Shown here: piece by piece, positions 53,454 to 61,990 of the stretch
Position numbering within the stretch: position 1 is the stretch's first letter
How the letters are laid out: the number at the start of each line of letters is the position of its first letter
Source of the DNA: Gammaproteobacteria bacterium
GTDB taxonomy: Bacteria > Pseudomonadota > Gammaproteobacteria > Steroidobacterales > Steroidobacteraceae
Length of the DNA: 64,000 nucleotides
Direction of reading: 5' to 3'
Assembly (NCBI GenBank): GCA_028293765.1
Contig: JAQGOG010000210.1
Span: forward strand, 46,814-110,813
The notes under the pieces: model-generated
The model's database searches: none
The model's input: the letters and a program-made list of their open reading frames with translations, nothing else
Told to the model about the DNA's origin: nothing
Translations under genes and position numbers: made by a program

Positions 53454-53842
53454 ATTTGCTGCCTGCGAGCACAGGGTATGAGGATAAGAACTTGAGAGCG
53501 GGCGGGAACAAGCCGGGTCTGTTGACGCTGACGATCAAGGACAAGAGTGCCTTGTATCTGGCGTACATGCCGTTCGTGAAAAACGGGGGGCTCTTCATCC
53601 CCACGAACAGCAATTACCGCCTCGGCGATGAGGTGTTCATGCTCCTCAACCTCATGGGGGAGGATGAGAAGCTGCCGGTCGCCGGGCGCGTCATCTGGGT
53701 GACCCCGAAGGGCGCGCAGGGCAAGCGCACCGCCGGTATCGGCGTGCAGTTCAGCGATCAGGACCGGGGCCAGACGCAGAAGAAGATCGAGACCTATCTC
53801 GCCGGCGCGCTGTCCGGCGATAAAGCCACTCACACCATGTAG
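53450..53842 (+). CDS. pilZ: PilZ-domain protein, type IV pilus type
   Basis: A 130-residue cytosolic PilZ protein (GLLTLTIKDKSALYLAYMPF, GGLFIPTN, GRVIWVTPKG, GIGVQFSDQD). The classical c-di-GMP motif RxxxR...(D/N)xSxxG is absent, as in the type IV pilus PilZ branch of Xanthomonas and Pseudomonas, where the holB-pilZ order is also seen. It probably works with PilB/FimX-like proteins in pilus assembly; those genes are not in this window. Confidence 0.88.
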   Translation: MNLLPASTGYEDKNLRAGGNKPGLLTLTIKDKSALYLAYMPFVKNGGLFIPTNSNYRLGDEVFMLLNLMGEDEKLPVAGRVIWVTPKGAQGKRTAGIGVQFSDQDRGQTQKKIETYLAGALSGDKATHTM

Positions 53843-53852
53843 GTGCGAGGGG

Positions 53853-54923
53853 CTACGCCGATCTGCGCAGGGCCGCCCCGCTGCTGGTCAGCCCACCCGT
53901 CAGCACGTAAGCGTCGAAGCCGCGCTCCACGAGAATGTAGGCCGCCGCCGAGCTGCGTCTCCCGGTATCGCAATACACGACGTATGGAATGTTGCGGTCG
54001 AGGGCGGACAGCTTCAGGCGGATGAAATACAGCGGAATGTTGAGTGCGCCGTCAATGGAAAGGTTCTGGTGCTCGCTGGGCAGTCTGACGTCGAGCCAGC
54101 GGCCGCCTTTCGCGACGATGTCCCGGGCCTGCTCGTTGTTCACCCATTGCAGCAGCGGCTCGTTCATCAGCTCGCGGAAGTCTTTCTTATTGAGGCGCAT
54201 GAGCACCCCGTCGGTCATCATCGTGACCGTCGCATTCCGCTTGGCTTCCGCGATCAGTGCCTCTTCGCCGAAAGTGTCGCCGACACCGAGCTCGGCAAGC
54301 TTGATACCGTCGCGGTTGAGCGGCGTTTCACGGGTAACGATGCATTTACCGCTCACGATGACGTAGAAGTAGTCGCCCTCGTCACCTTGCTTGATGACCA
54401 CCTCGCCGGCGCGGCAGGGCGTGCGTTCGAGGCGCAGGAAGATCGCCTGGATGTTCGCGGGCGGAATGCGGTGAAACGCTTTCGTCTGCAGCAGCGTCGT
54501 CATCCAGTCGTCGCCGCCGCTGCTTGCGAGTTGCGACTGGAGCTCCGAGACTTCGTAGGTGCCCGTTTGATCCCATGTGATCATGACATCGAGCAACTCG
54601 CTGTCGATCGAGAGGTAGCTGATTTCCTCCACGGCTCGCGCGGTAAACTTGCGTGGAATCTGCGGATACAGCGGGGCGCGGGATTCGCGAGTGCCGCCGC
54701 GGATCATCGCGATAGTGCGGCCGGCTTCGCTGATTTCGAGCATTCCGGCGACCAGCCAGACCGTGCGTTTGTCGGTATCGCCTTCCTTGAACAGCGTGCG
54801 CCCGGCGGACATCGTGCGAACGGTAACTTTCTTTGCGAGCGCGGCGAGGTTTTCGCGCTTCAAACCATCCAGGGGCGCGAATGTCTTGAGCAGTTGAACG
54901 CTGGCTTCGCGTTCTTCAAGCAT
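53853..54923 (-). CDS. Cyclic nucleotide-binding / rhodanese fusion protein
   Basis: A 356-residue three-part protein. Residues ~10-120 are a degenerate cNMP-binding-like barrel (LAALAKKVTVRTMSAGRTLF). Residues ~140-250 form a clear cNMP-binding domain (GEVVIKQGDEGDYFYVIVSG, GVGDTFGEEALI). Residues ~265-350 are a rhodanese domain with probable active-site Cys318 in YCDTGRRSSAAAY. There is no signal peptide or DNA-binding domain. It may be a nucleotide-gated sulfur-transfer or sensory protein; the partner is unknown. Confidence 0.85.
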   Translation of the reverse strand: MLEEREASVQLLKTFAPLDGLKRENLAALAKKVTVRTMSAGRTLFKEGDTDKRTVWLVAGMLEISEAGRTIAMIRGGTRESRAPLYPQIPRKFTARAVEEISYLSIDSELLDVMITWDQTGTYEVSELQSQLASSGGDDWMTTLLQTKAFHRIPPANIQAIFLRLERTPCRAGEVVIKQGDEGDYFYVIVSGKCIVTRETPLNRDGIKLAELGVGDTFGEEALIAEAKRNATVTMMTDGVLMRLNKKDFRELMNEPLLQWVNNEQARDIVAKGGRWLDVRLPSEHQNLSIDGALNIPLYFIRLKLSALDRNIPYVVYCDTGRRSSAAAYILVERGFDAYVLTGGLTSSGAALRRSA

Positions 54924-55014
54924 TTCGGGAAGCCTGACGCAATGGGACCAAATGTGGTGCGTCGCAAATTATGTTTCATGGTAGCACAGGGCTTTCGTCG
55001 CGCCGAAATGCCGT

Positions 55015-57066
55015 TCACGGTTTTAGACCTGTCGTGACGAGGGGCCAGCCGGAATCCGGCTGAAACCGGGCGCCGTAGCGCGCTGCGAGCTCTTCCAGGC
55101 GCGTGACGACGGCGGCCACCCCGCGGCTGCGTGCGTAGGCGAGGGGGCCACCGCGGAAGGGCGCAAAACCCGTACCAAATATAACCGCGGCGTCGATGAG
55201 GTCCGGCTCGTCAACAACGTGCTCGCGCAGGCACGCGGCGCATTCGTTTACGAGCATGAGAATCAGGCGATCGACGAGATCGGCCGGTGCGGCGTCACCT
55301 GTGCTCAGCGGTTTGACCGGCTTGCCGTCCTTCCAGACGTAGAACCCTTCGCCGCTCTTGCGGCCAAGCTTGTTCGCGGCGATCAGCTCGCGCAGCTTCG
55401 CCAGGTCGGGGGCGGGGCGCCCGAGCTCCACGGCGACGATCTCGCCGACATGAGCGGCAACATCGAGGCCGACGACGTCGGCCAGCTCGATTGGTCCCAT
55501 CGGCATGCCGAAATCGACGGCCACCTTGTCGATGACGGCGAGCGGGACGCCTTCCTGGGCGGCGAACATCGCTTCGTGCAGGTACGGCATGAGTACGCGG
55601 TTGACAATAAACCCAGGCGCACTGCGGCAGGGCACAGGGAGCTTGTCCAATCGTCGTGCGAAGGCAATCGCGGCCTGCGCGACCCCGGCATCCGTGCGCC
55701 CGGACTGCACTATCTCGATGAGCTGCATCTGGGCGACGGGATTGAAGAAGTGCAGACCAACGAGACGCTCGGGCCGCGCCAGCCTGGCGGCGAGCGGCTC
55801 CAGCATGAGGCTCGAGGTGTTGGTCGCCAGGATCGCGGTGGGTTTCATGCGCGGCTCGAGGCGCGCATACAACTCCTGCTTGGCCTCGAGGTTTTCGAAG
55901 ATCGCCTCGATGACGACGTCAGCTTCCTCCACGCCTGCGCCGGCGACATCGGCGCGCAGGCGGTCGCGAGCGGCCGCGGCTTTGTCCGGATCGCGCAACC
56001 GCTTTTTGAACAGCGCCTTGGCCCGGTTCAGCGCAGGCTCGACGTACTCGATCGTCTGGTCCTGCAGCGTCACGGTGAAGCCGCGCAAGGCCGCCCAGGC
56101 TGCGATGTCGCCACCCATCACTCCGGCACCAACCACGTGCACGTGTTTGATGTCAGCGGCGACCTTGCCCCCGAGGGCTTTGAGGCGATCCTGAAGCAGA
56201 AACACGCGCACGAGGTTGCGTGAAGTTTCCGTCGTGAAGAGTTGCGCAATGGAGCGCGCCTCGCCTTCGAAAGCCTCGGCACCGTGAGCACCGTAGCGCG
56301 CCCACAGATCGACGATCGCGTACGGCGCGGGGTAGTGGTCACGACGCGCTTTTGCTGCGACTTGTGCGATGAGCGCGCGCCGCACGAAAGGCCGAACGAG
56401 CGCGGAGCTCAGGATTCGCTCGCCGAAGGAAGCCTTCCGCGCTGGCGGTTTGCGCAAGACGAAGTCACGCGCAGCGGCTTGCAGTTGCTCCTGGTCCGTA
56501 ACGAGTTTGTCGATCAGGCCTATGCGCAGGGCCGTCTCGGCCCGGATGGACTTGCCGGTGAGCATCAACTCCATCGAGGGACGTACGCCGGCGATACGGA
56601 CGCTGCGTACCGTTCCACCGAAGCCCGGGTGGATGCCGAGCAATACTTCCGGGAAACCGAGCGACAGGCGCTCGTCGCCTATGGCGACCCGATAACGACA
56701 GGCGAGCGCCAGCTCGAAGCCACCGCCCAACGCGAAGCCGTGAAGCGCCGCGACGGTGGGACACCGAAGGGCTTCGAGTCGATCGAGCACCTGTTGTCCC
56801 GCGTGGATGAGGCGGTAGCCGCTCTCCGCATCCGTAATTCCGGTGAATTCCTTGATGTCGGCGCCCGCGATGAAACCGCTCTTCTTGGCGGAAATTACGA
56901 CGACTCCGCGCGGTGGACTCTGCTGCAGCGGCCGTAGCAGAGTATCGAGCTCGACGAGCACATCGCTCGACAGGACGTTAGCCGACGTCCCCGGCTTGTC
57001 CAGGGTCAACCAAAGGATGCCGTCGGCATCGGCCGCCGCTTTCCAGGACGTGTTGTTGCTATTCAT
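55015..57066 (-). CDS. FadB/FadJ-like enoyl-CoA hydratase / 3-hydroxyacyl-CoA dehydrogenase
   Basis: A 683-residue bifunctional beta-oxidation enzyme. The N-terminal crotonase domain (about 1-190) has an oxyanion loop ALHGFALGGGFELALAC and IAGADIKEFTG. The NAD-binding domain starts near 300 (HVHVVGAGVMGGDIA), followed by HFFNPVAQMQLIEIV with the catalytic His and the C-terminal dimerisation domains. ATG 57066 has AGGAAAGG upstream. No thiolase gene is adjacent. It resembles FadJ more than FadB in length, but I do not separate them firmly. Confidence 0.88.
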   Translation of the reverse strand: MNSNNTSWKAAADADGILWLTLDKPGTSANVLSSDVLVELDTLLRPLQQSPPRGVVVISAKKSGFIAGADIKEFTGITDAESGYRLIHAGQQVLDRLEALRCPTVAALHGFALGGGFELALACRYRVAIGDERLSLGFPEVLLGIHPGFGGTVRSVRIAGVRPSMELMLTGKSIRAETALRIGLIDKLVTDQEQLQAAARDFVLRKPPARKASFGERILSSALVRPFVRRALIAQVAAKARRDHYPAPYAIVDLWARYGAHGAEAFEGEARSIAQLFTTETSRNLVRVFLLQDRLKALGGKVAADIKHVHVVGAGVMGGDIAAWAALRGFTVTLQDQTIEYVEPALNRAKALFKKRLRDPDKAAAARDRLRADVAGAGVEEADVVIEAIFENLEAKQELYARLEPRMKPTAILATNTSSLMLEPLAARLARPERLVGLHFFNPVAQMQLIEIVQSGRTDAGVAQAAIAFARRLDKLPVPCRSAPGFIVNRVLMPYLHEAMFAAQEGVPLAVIDKVAVDFGMPMGPIELADVVGLDVAAHVGEIVAVELGRPAPDLAKLRELIAANKLGRKSGEGFYVWKDGKPVKPLSTGDAAPADLVDRLILMLVNECAACLREHVVDEPDLIDAAVIFGTGFAPFRGGPLAYARSRGVAAVVTRLEELAARYGARFQPDSGWPLVTTGLKP

Positions 57067-57105
57067 TTTGACGACCTTTCCTCGAGTCAGACGTGCGTGC
57101 AAACA

Positions 57106-57909
57106 TCAGGCAGCAGTCGCGGCCGGCCCTCGTGCCACCGCGTCCGCGCGCACGTGGAAATCGCAGACGAGCGGCCGATGATCCGAGAGGCGCACGTCCG
57201 GCACCCGGAAGTTGGTTACTTCGATGCCTTCACTGACGAGAATAAAATCCAGTTCATGGCGCGGCACGCGTGCCGGGAAGGAGGGCAGGCCCGCGGAGTT
57301 CGCGCTGCGCAGTCCTGCGGCGCGCATGAAGAGAAAGATCTCGTGCGTGCCCCAGAACGTATTGAAGTCGCCGGCGACGATGACCGGCTTCGGCGACTCC
57401 ACGATCAGATCGTGCAGCGAGCGCAACTGGTACTGCCGGTGGCGGAATTTCAGCGACAGATGCACGAGGAACACGCACACGTCCTCCAGCTCGAGCTCGA
57501 TGATGAGGCGTTTGATCCCCGTGTCGAAGTAGTGGAAGCGCTCGCCATGCACGTGCGGCGCCGACAGGAAGGCGTTCGCCTGCTTGCGCACGATGGGCAT
57601 GAGGTTGTTGAGCGAGCCGGTGCCGTACTTGCACTGGAAAGTCGAGTAATGGCCAAGCTGGCCGGCGATGTGCTCGGCCTGGTTGACCATGCCGGTGCGG
57701 ATGGAGCCGGTGTCGACCTCGATGAGCCCGACGACGTCCGCCTCCTCGGCGCGGATGAATTCAGTGATGCCGGTGAGGATTTTGCGATTGCTGCGCAGAT
57801 AGCCCGCACCGGGAAGGGGGAGGTGGAACGCAGGCCCTGTGCCTGTCGCGTAGCGGATGTTGTAGACGAGCAGACGCAATGAGATGGGCTCCGGGAGCAA
57901 AGAGGCCAT
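57106..57909 (-). CDS. Endonuclease/exonuclease/phosphatase (EEP) family protein
   Basis: A 267-residue EEP-fold hydrolase. It has LRLLVYNIRYATG (metal-binding Asn), VVGLIEVDTGS (metal Glu), VIVAGDFNTFW and LSDHRPLVCDF (catalytic Asp-His). No signal peptide is seen from ATG 57909. Related proteins include nucleases, lipid phosphatases and phosphodiesterases, so the substrate cannot be named. It lies 39 bp upstream of the FadB/FadJ-like gene on the same strand and diverges from the TIR-like gene. Confidence 0.85.
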   Translation of the reverse strand: MASLLPEPISLRLLVYNIRYATGTGPAFHLPLPGAGYLRSNRKILTGITEFIRAEEADVVGLIEVDTGSIRTGMVNQAEHIAGQLGHYSTFQCKYGTGSLNNLMPIVRKQANAFLSAPHVHGERFHYFDTGIKRLIIELELEDVCVFLVHLSLKFRHRQYQLRSLHDLIVESPKPVIVAGDFNTFWGTHEIFLFMRAAGLRSANSAGLPSFPARVPRHELDFILVSEGIEVTNFRVPDVRLSDHRPLVCDFHVRADAVARGPAATAA

Positions 57910-58087
57910 TCTATCGGTGCTGGCCGGCATCCGGGAGGGCAAAAGTCCGCAGCGCTTGCGCAGGGGCGCCCCGCGGGCCTCCGCGGGCGGCGCCACTGTC
58001 GCCCGACGACCTCGGGGACTCGAGTTTCGCGCCGCTGCCGCTTGTGCCAGACTGACGCTCAGCTACCGAACCGAACGATCGACCGCC

Positions 58088-58558
58088 ATGTCGCAGGCCA
58101 ATCCCGTCCGTCTCTTCATCACCCACGTGTGGGAGGACAGCGACGATTATCTGCGCGTGTTCGAATACCTCGAGAGCGCGAAGAACTTCTTCTACCGCAA
58201 TTACAGCACTCCCGATCTGCGGCCGAGCGGTGACAAGGAAGCACTGCGGGAGGATCTGCGGCGGCAGATCGCGCCGGTCGAGGCGATCGTCGGGCTTTCG
58301 AGCCTCTTTCAAACGCACCAGGATATCTTCACATTCCAGCTCCTCTTCGCGCAGGCGAGCCAGAAGCCCGTGATTCTCATGAAGCCGTTCGGCTCCCATG
58401 CGGCCGTGCCTAAGGCGATCATGGATCTGGCGGACGAGATCGTCGACTGGGACGAACGCGCACTGGTGGACGCCATCCGGCGCCAGGCGCGGCACGAGGA
58501 CACGACGCGGTGGGATACGATCGAATTCAAGCTGGATGACGAATTCAAGCTGGACTGA
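58088..58558 (+). CDS. TIR-like domain protein (DUF1863/ThsB-like), orphan
   Basis: A 156-residue cytosolic protein beginning SQANPVRLFITHVWEDSDDY, the Rossmann-like TIR-fold opening seen in MTH538/ThsB-type proteins. It has FFYRNYSTPDL, then IVGLSSLFQTHQDIFTFQLLFA and KPVILMKPFG. The C-terminus ends in a small duplication (EFKLDDEFKLD). ThsB-like proteins make signalling nucleotides from NAD in Thoeris defence, but no ThsA-like effector is nearby. The ATG at 58088 was chosen because the family motif starts there. Confidence 0.75.
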   Translation: MSQANPVRLFITHVWEDSDDYLRVFEYLESAKNFFYRNYSTPDLRPSGDKEALREDLRRQIAPVEAIVGLSSLFQTHQDIFTFQLLFAQASQKPVILMKPFGSHAAVPKAIMDLADEIVDWDERALVDAIRRQARHEDTTRWDTIEFKLDDEFKLD

Positions 58559-58617
58559 GGCGTCCGGCCCGGCTGCAGGCCCAGGCGGCGGGGCCGGCCT
58601 GGGAGCCTGTCTCGCTC

Positions 58618-59013
58618 CTAGCGAGCGCTCTCCGCCGTAGTCGGCCAGGCTTCGCCCGGGTAGAGCGTCACGATCTGTGGTGCGCTTTTCGGGACCCTCG
58701 CTCGTACGGTGCTCGCCGGCTCGCGCGAAATGGCGCCAAACATCCGTACGACGCTCGAGGCAACCAAGTCCGCCTCGTTGTTCGACATCTTCCGTACCGT
58801 GGCACGGAACGCGTCTTCGCCACGCAGTAGCGGTCGTTCACGGCTCAGCGCGATGCTGAAAGCGCGGAACTGCTCGAGCAACTCTTTGGGAAGCTCGCTC
58901 TCGGCGACAAAAGCAAGGTGATTGCGGTAGGCGTCGGTCAATCGATCCTTGATCGATCCCGACCGTGCGAGCGACAGCGCCGCGCCCTGAAACTTATCCA
59001 ATGTAGTGCTCAT
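58618..59013 (-). CDS. Conserved hypothetical protein, 131 residues
   Basis: Starts at ATG 59013 (MSTTLDKFQGAALSLARSGS), with a GGGG-containing ribosome site. It looks soluble and largely helical (IKDRLTDAYRNHLAFV, ELLEQFRAFSIALSRE), with a C-terminal basic/proline stretch (VRARVPKSAPQIVTLYPGEA). No catalytic motif or membrane segment is evident and I do not recognise the family. It diverges from the ArsR-type gene, with about 240 bp between them, so it may share regulation with it. Confidence 0.65.
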   Translation of the reverse strand: MSTTLDKFQGAALSLARSGSIKDRLTDAYRNHLAFVAESELPKELLEQFRAFSIALSRERPLLRGEDAFRATVRKMSNNEADLVASSVVRMFGAISREPASTVRARVPKSAPQIVTLYPGEAWPTTAESAR

Positions 59014-59217
59014 CACTACCCCGGCGGAACGTCTCCCGGCTGGCGGGTTGTACTGAACCAGCCCGGACGGGGGACGTCGGTTATTGTTGTGCTGATCGGC
59101 GGTGGTCAAAGGTTGCGCAGCGGTGATAAACCGGAATCCAAGCGCGCTCAACCTACTACCGCCGAAATATAGCGCAGACTCTAGGAAAAACAAGTAGCTC
59201 GGGCGCGGCCGGGGCAG

Positions 59218-59247
59218 TTGCCTGTCGCATAAGTCGTGGCTTATATT
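59218..59247 (+). promoter_or_regulatory. Promoter and candidate operator of the ArsR-type gene
   Basis: TTGCCT (59218-59223), an 18-bp spacer and TATATT (59242-59247). The inverted repeat ATAAG/CTTAT (59229-59233 with 59240-59244) lies across the spacer and -10, the usual place for autorepression by ArsR proteins. The predicted transcription start falls at about 59254, the A of the ATG, implying a leaderless message. Confidence 0.5.
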
Positions 59248-59253
59248 GCGTCC

Positions 59254-59568
59254 ATGCTCGAAGCCGATCTCTTTCGCACCCTCTCCGACCCGACCCGCCG
59301 CGCGGTTTTTGAACGCCTCGTCCCACGGGAAATGAGCGTGTCGGAACTCAAGTCGGGCTTCGCTATCTCCCAACCCGCGATCTCACAGCACCTGGCGGCA
59401 CTGCGCGGCGCCGGGCTCGTCTGCGAGCGTCGCGAAGGCCGTTTTGCCTACTACCGGGCTGAGCCGCAGGCCCTGGCACCCCTCGTCGACTGGGTGGACC
59501 GCTATCGCCTCTTCTGGCCGGAGCGGATCGAGAAGCTCAAGCGCGTGCTCGAGGACATGGAACCCTGA
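59254..59568 (+). CDS. ArsR-family winged-helix transcriptional regulator
   Basis: A 104-residue regulator: ADLFRTLSDPTRRAVFERLV, then SVSELKSGFAISQPAISQHLAAL (recognition helix) and the beta-wing CERREGRFAYYRAEP. No cysteine pair of the classical metal-binding type (ELCVCDL) is present, so it is more like the PF12840 non-metal ArsR branch often paired with SRPBCC/AHSA1 proteins, though no such gene is adjacent. ATG 59254 is preferred over GTG 59236. Confidence 0.85.
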   Translation: MLEADLFRTLSDPTRRAVFERLVPREMSVSELKSGFAISQPAISQHLAALRGAGLVCERREGRFAYYRAEPQALAPLVDWVDRYRLFWPERIEKLKRVLEDMEP

Positions 59569-59591
59569 CTGACCAACAGGGCGCCAGGTCG

Positions 59592-59713
59592 TCATTTCCA
59601 GCAGATGGCGGTGGAATCGGTACCCGCGGAGTTGGTTGAGTTCGTCGCGCCCGTCTCCATGCTTCCGCCGTCGGTCGTTTGCGTCACCATCTGCGCGTCC
59701 CCGCCGGCTAGAC
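59592..59713 (-). pseudogene. Orphan 3' end of a type IV pilin gene
   Basis: The minus strand reads ...NSTNSAGTDSTAICWK-stop, nearly the same as the end of the adjacent PilE (SLNSAGTDSTALCWK). By eye about 42 of 50 bases match between 59592-59641 and 59868-59917. No pilin N-terminal helix or leader is found upstream before pilE begins. The remainder of the 299-bp gap contains no other convincing gene. A second-frame peptide ending GAALTNNSGSPFIV (stop at about 59708) may be another relic. Confidence 0.6.
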
Positions 59714-59867
59714 GATGAACGGGCTGCCCGAGTTGTTGGTGAGGGCGGCGCCCTGCACGGTGATTGGGGCCACCGTCGGTGCAGCCGAATTCCAGGAAGC
59801 CGGAGAGCTGCCCATCACACCGCGCGATGTGATGGGCTCGGGTTGCGATAGGCCCGGTGGGGGGCGA

Positions 59868-60344
59868 TCACTTCCAGCAGAGGGCCGTGGAGTCGGTACC
59901 TGCGGAGTTGAGTGAGCTGGTCTTGCCCGTTTCCTGGACGGTGAATGATGCGCAGTCGGTGTCCTTGGCCTGTATGCCGGCGGCCGATGCTTTGATGGTG
60001 TAGGTCGCCTGTGTGGGGGGCGCCGTCGTTACGTCCGCTGCAGTGAAAGTAACCGTTACCGTGTAATAGCCGCTGCCGACGGAGGTTCCGCTGACCGCGC
60101 CGGCGGCGCCGTAGCCGAGGTTAGCTTGTTGGTCGGTGTAAGCGTTGTTCACGCTGTAGAAGCGCTCCTCGCGGCTCGCGAGATCAAGAATAGCCGTGCG
60201 CGCTTCCGTGCGCCGCGTCTTCCGGATCTGCGTGGTGTAAGCAGGTACTGCAATGGACACCAGTATGGCCCCGATCACGATGGTAATCATCAGCTCCACT
60301 AGCGAGAAACCCGCGGCCCGCGTGCGTCCGGAAAGTATCGTCAT
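59868..60344 (-). CDS. pilE: PilE, type IV pilin-like protein
   Basis: A 158-residue pilin: short positive leader, prepilin peptidase site AAG^FSLVELMITIVIGAILVS with Glu+5, a long hydrophobic helix, and a C-terminal globular domain with a disulfide-type Cys pair (TDCASF ... ALCWK). ATG 60344 has AGGAC six bases upstream; an upstream GTG at 60362 overlaps the pilY1 stop. It ends the minor-pilin operon pilX-pilY1-pilE. Confidence 0.92.
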   Translation of the reverse strand: MTILSGRTRAAGFSLVELMITIVIGAILVSIAVPAYTTQIRKTRRTEARTAILDLASREERFYSVNNAYTDQQANLGYGAAGAVSGTSVGSGYYTVTVTFTAADVTTAPPTQATYTIKASAAGIQAKDTDCASFTVQETGKTSSLNSAGTDSTALCWK

Positions 60345-60361
60345 GTTGATGTCCTGCTTCA

Positions 60362-61990
60362 CTAGCGTCTCTCGATCCAGGTCAGGCGTTTACCCGTCGG
60401 GCCCTTCGGCTTGACCGCCCCGCTGCACAGGGGTGATCCCGGGGGACAGGTCAATGGCCCTTTGCCGGTCGAGCCGAGGCCCGTCGTTTGCGTCAGCAGT
60501 TCAGCCTGCGATCCGGCATACACCAGGAACGGCGTACCGGTGGCGTTCGTCAGCGTTCCGGCCGCCGACGTGTCGTTGTAGTTCTGGAAGAATCCCGGTA
60601 ACGGGGCGCCCGTGCTCACCGACAGCGCGATGGTGTAACCCGTCTCGACGGGGCTTTTGCAGCTAGTGGCCGAGTCGGCGGCCGGCACCGGGATGATTGT
60701 GTTGAGGATCAACGCATCCTGGAAGATGAACGGGTTGAAAATGACCTGCTCCTGGACTCCGGGAAGATTCACGTAGAACCCGTACTGGGGTTTCGCGGTG
60801 CAGCTCGTCAGATCCGCCCAGCAGATCGGGTTACTGGTGGAATCGAGGTTGCCGTCCGACTTCACCGTGAGCGTCTGCACCTGCAGGTTCGTCAAATCGA
60901 TCTTCGCGGGACTTGCAAGGCTCGCATACGTCGCTGCCGACTTGGAATTCCACACCGTCATGTTCGAGTCCCAGATCCCGTAGATCGAATGAGTCCCGGA
61001 GTCGTATGTTGCCGGCGCTGTGTTGCTCAGGGGTATTCTCTGTCCCGTGGCGAAATCAATCATCACGCGCGGATGGCCCTGGGCCATCGGTGAAATTGCG
61101 AGCCCGAGCTTCGTGGTGATCGGGTGTGCGGACGGGTCCGTGAAGATCAGTTTGGCCGACCCCCATTTGGTCGGATCGCTGTCGGTGAGGTCGAAACGCC
61201 ATACGTTCCCGAGCAGGTCGCCGGCGTAGACATAGTCGGTGATGTGATCGCCGTCGAGATCGGCGGGCGCCGGGGAGGCGATTCCATTGTTTCCGCCTTT
61301 GCCGGTGCTGAGATAGTAAAAAGAGCGGGCCCCCGTGCCGGAATCGACGCTCATTACGTAGATGCCGGCATCGCCGCTCGCGCTCCCATAGCCGTTGCCG
61401 AAAATGATACCCCAGTTGCCGTTATGCAGCCGGCGGATGACGGGAACTCCGTACGTGTTACCCAGATTATTGCCGCAGCCGCCATTGCTGACGCACGAGA
61501 GAGTCGACGGATTCCATTCGCCGATCACTATGGTGCCGGCCGTCGCCTCGCTGAAGGCGGTCGGATTGGTCACGTCGAGGGCAAACAGCGCATTGCCGCC
61601 GGCACCGAGGCCGCCGACCAGCCACGTATGCCACGCACTTTTGTAGAAGAGATCGCCGGTCGCGGGGGTCGCGTCTACGAAGAAATTGTGTCCGTATTGC
61701 GAGTTCGAGTAATCGAGCAGCGAGTCGGACGTATTATGGATGGTGTTCACCACGGCGCCGGGCATGTACGCGAGGACTTCATACCCATCGTTGGGGTAGG
61801 TCGAGTTGTTCACGTACTTGCCGGTGCTGTCGAACGCGCCGCTGCGAAACCCGTGGAGCAGGCCGTCGTTGGAGCCGGAGTACACGACGTTGAGACGCGT
61901 GCCCGAATTGGTAATGAAATTCGTATAGGAGTTGGCGCCGTTCTCTGGCGCCGCCGCTGCGGGGTACAGCCTGTCTTTCCAGACGACCGT
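60362..61990 (-). pseudogene. pilY1: PilY1 C-terminal beta-propeller, downstream of an in-frame stop
   Basis: Continues in the same frame as the upstream PilY1 part, after a single TAG at 61991-61993. Residues just after the stop (TVVWKDRLYPAAAAPENG, then VVYSGSNDGLLHGFRSGAF) are typical PilY1. The propeller blades and the calcium-binding loop PADLDGDHITDYVY are intact, and there is no other disruption down to the natural stop. It may be dead code, a readthrough product or the result of a sequence error. A GTG near 61885 could reinitiate but would lack a signal peptide. Confidence 0.8.

Noticed and set aside
57106..58558. Calling a full Thoeris defence system
   Set aside because: No ThsA-like NAD-binding or SLOG/Sir2 effector is encoded nearby, and the ThsB-like assignment is by fold motif only.
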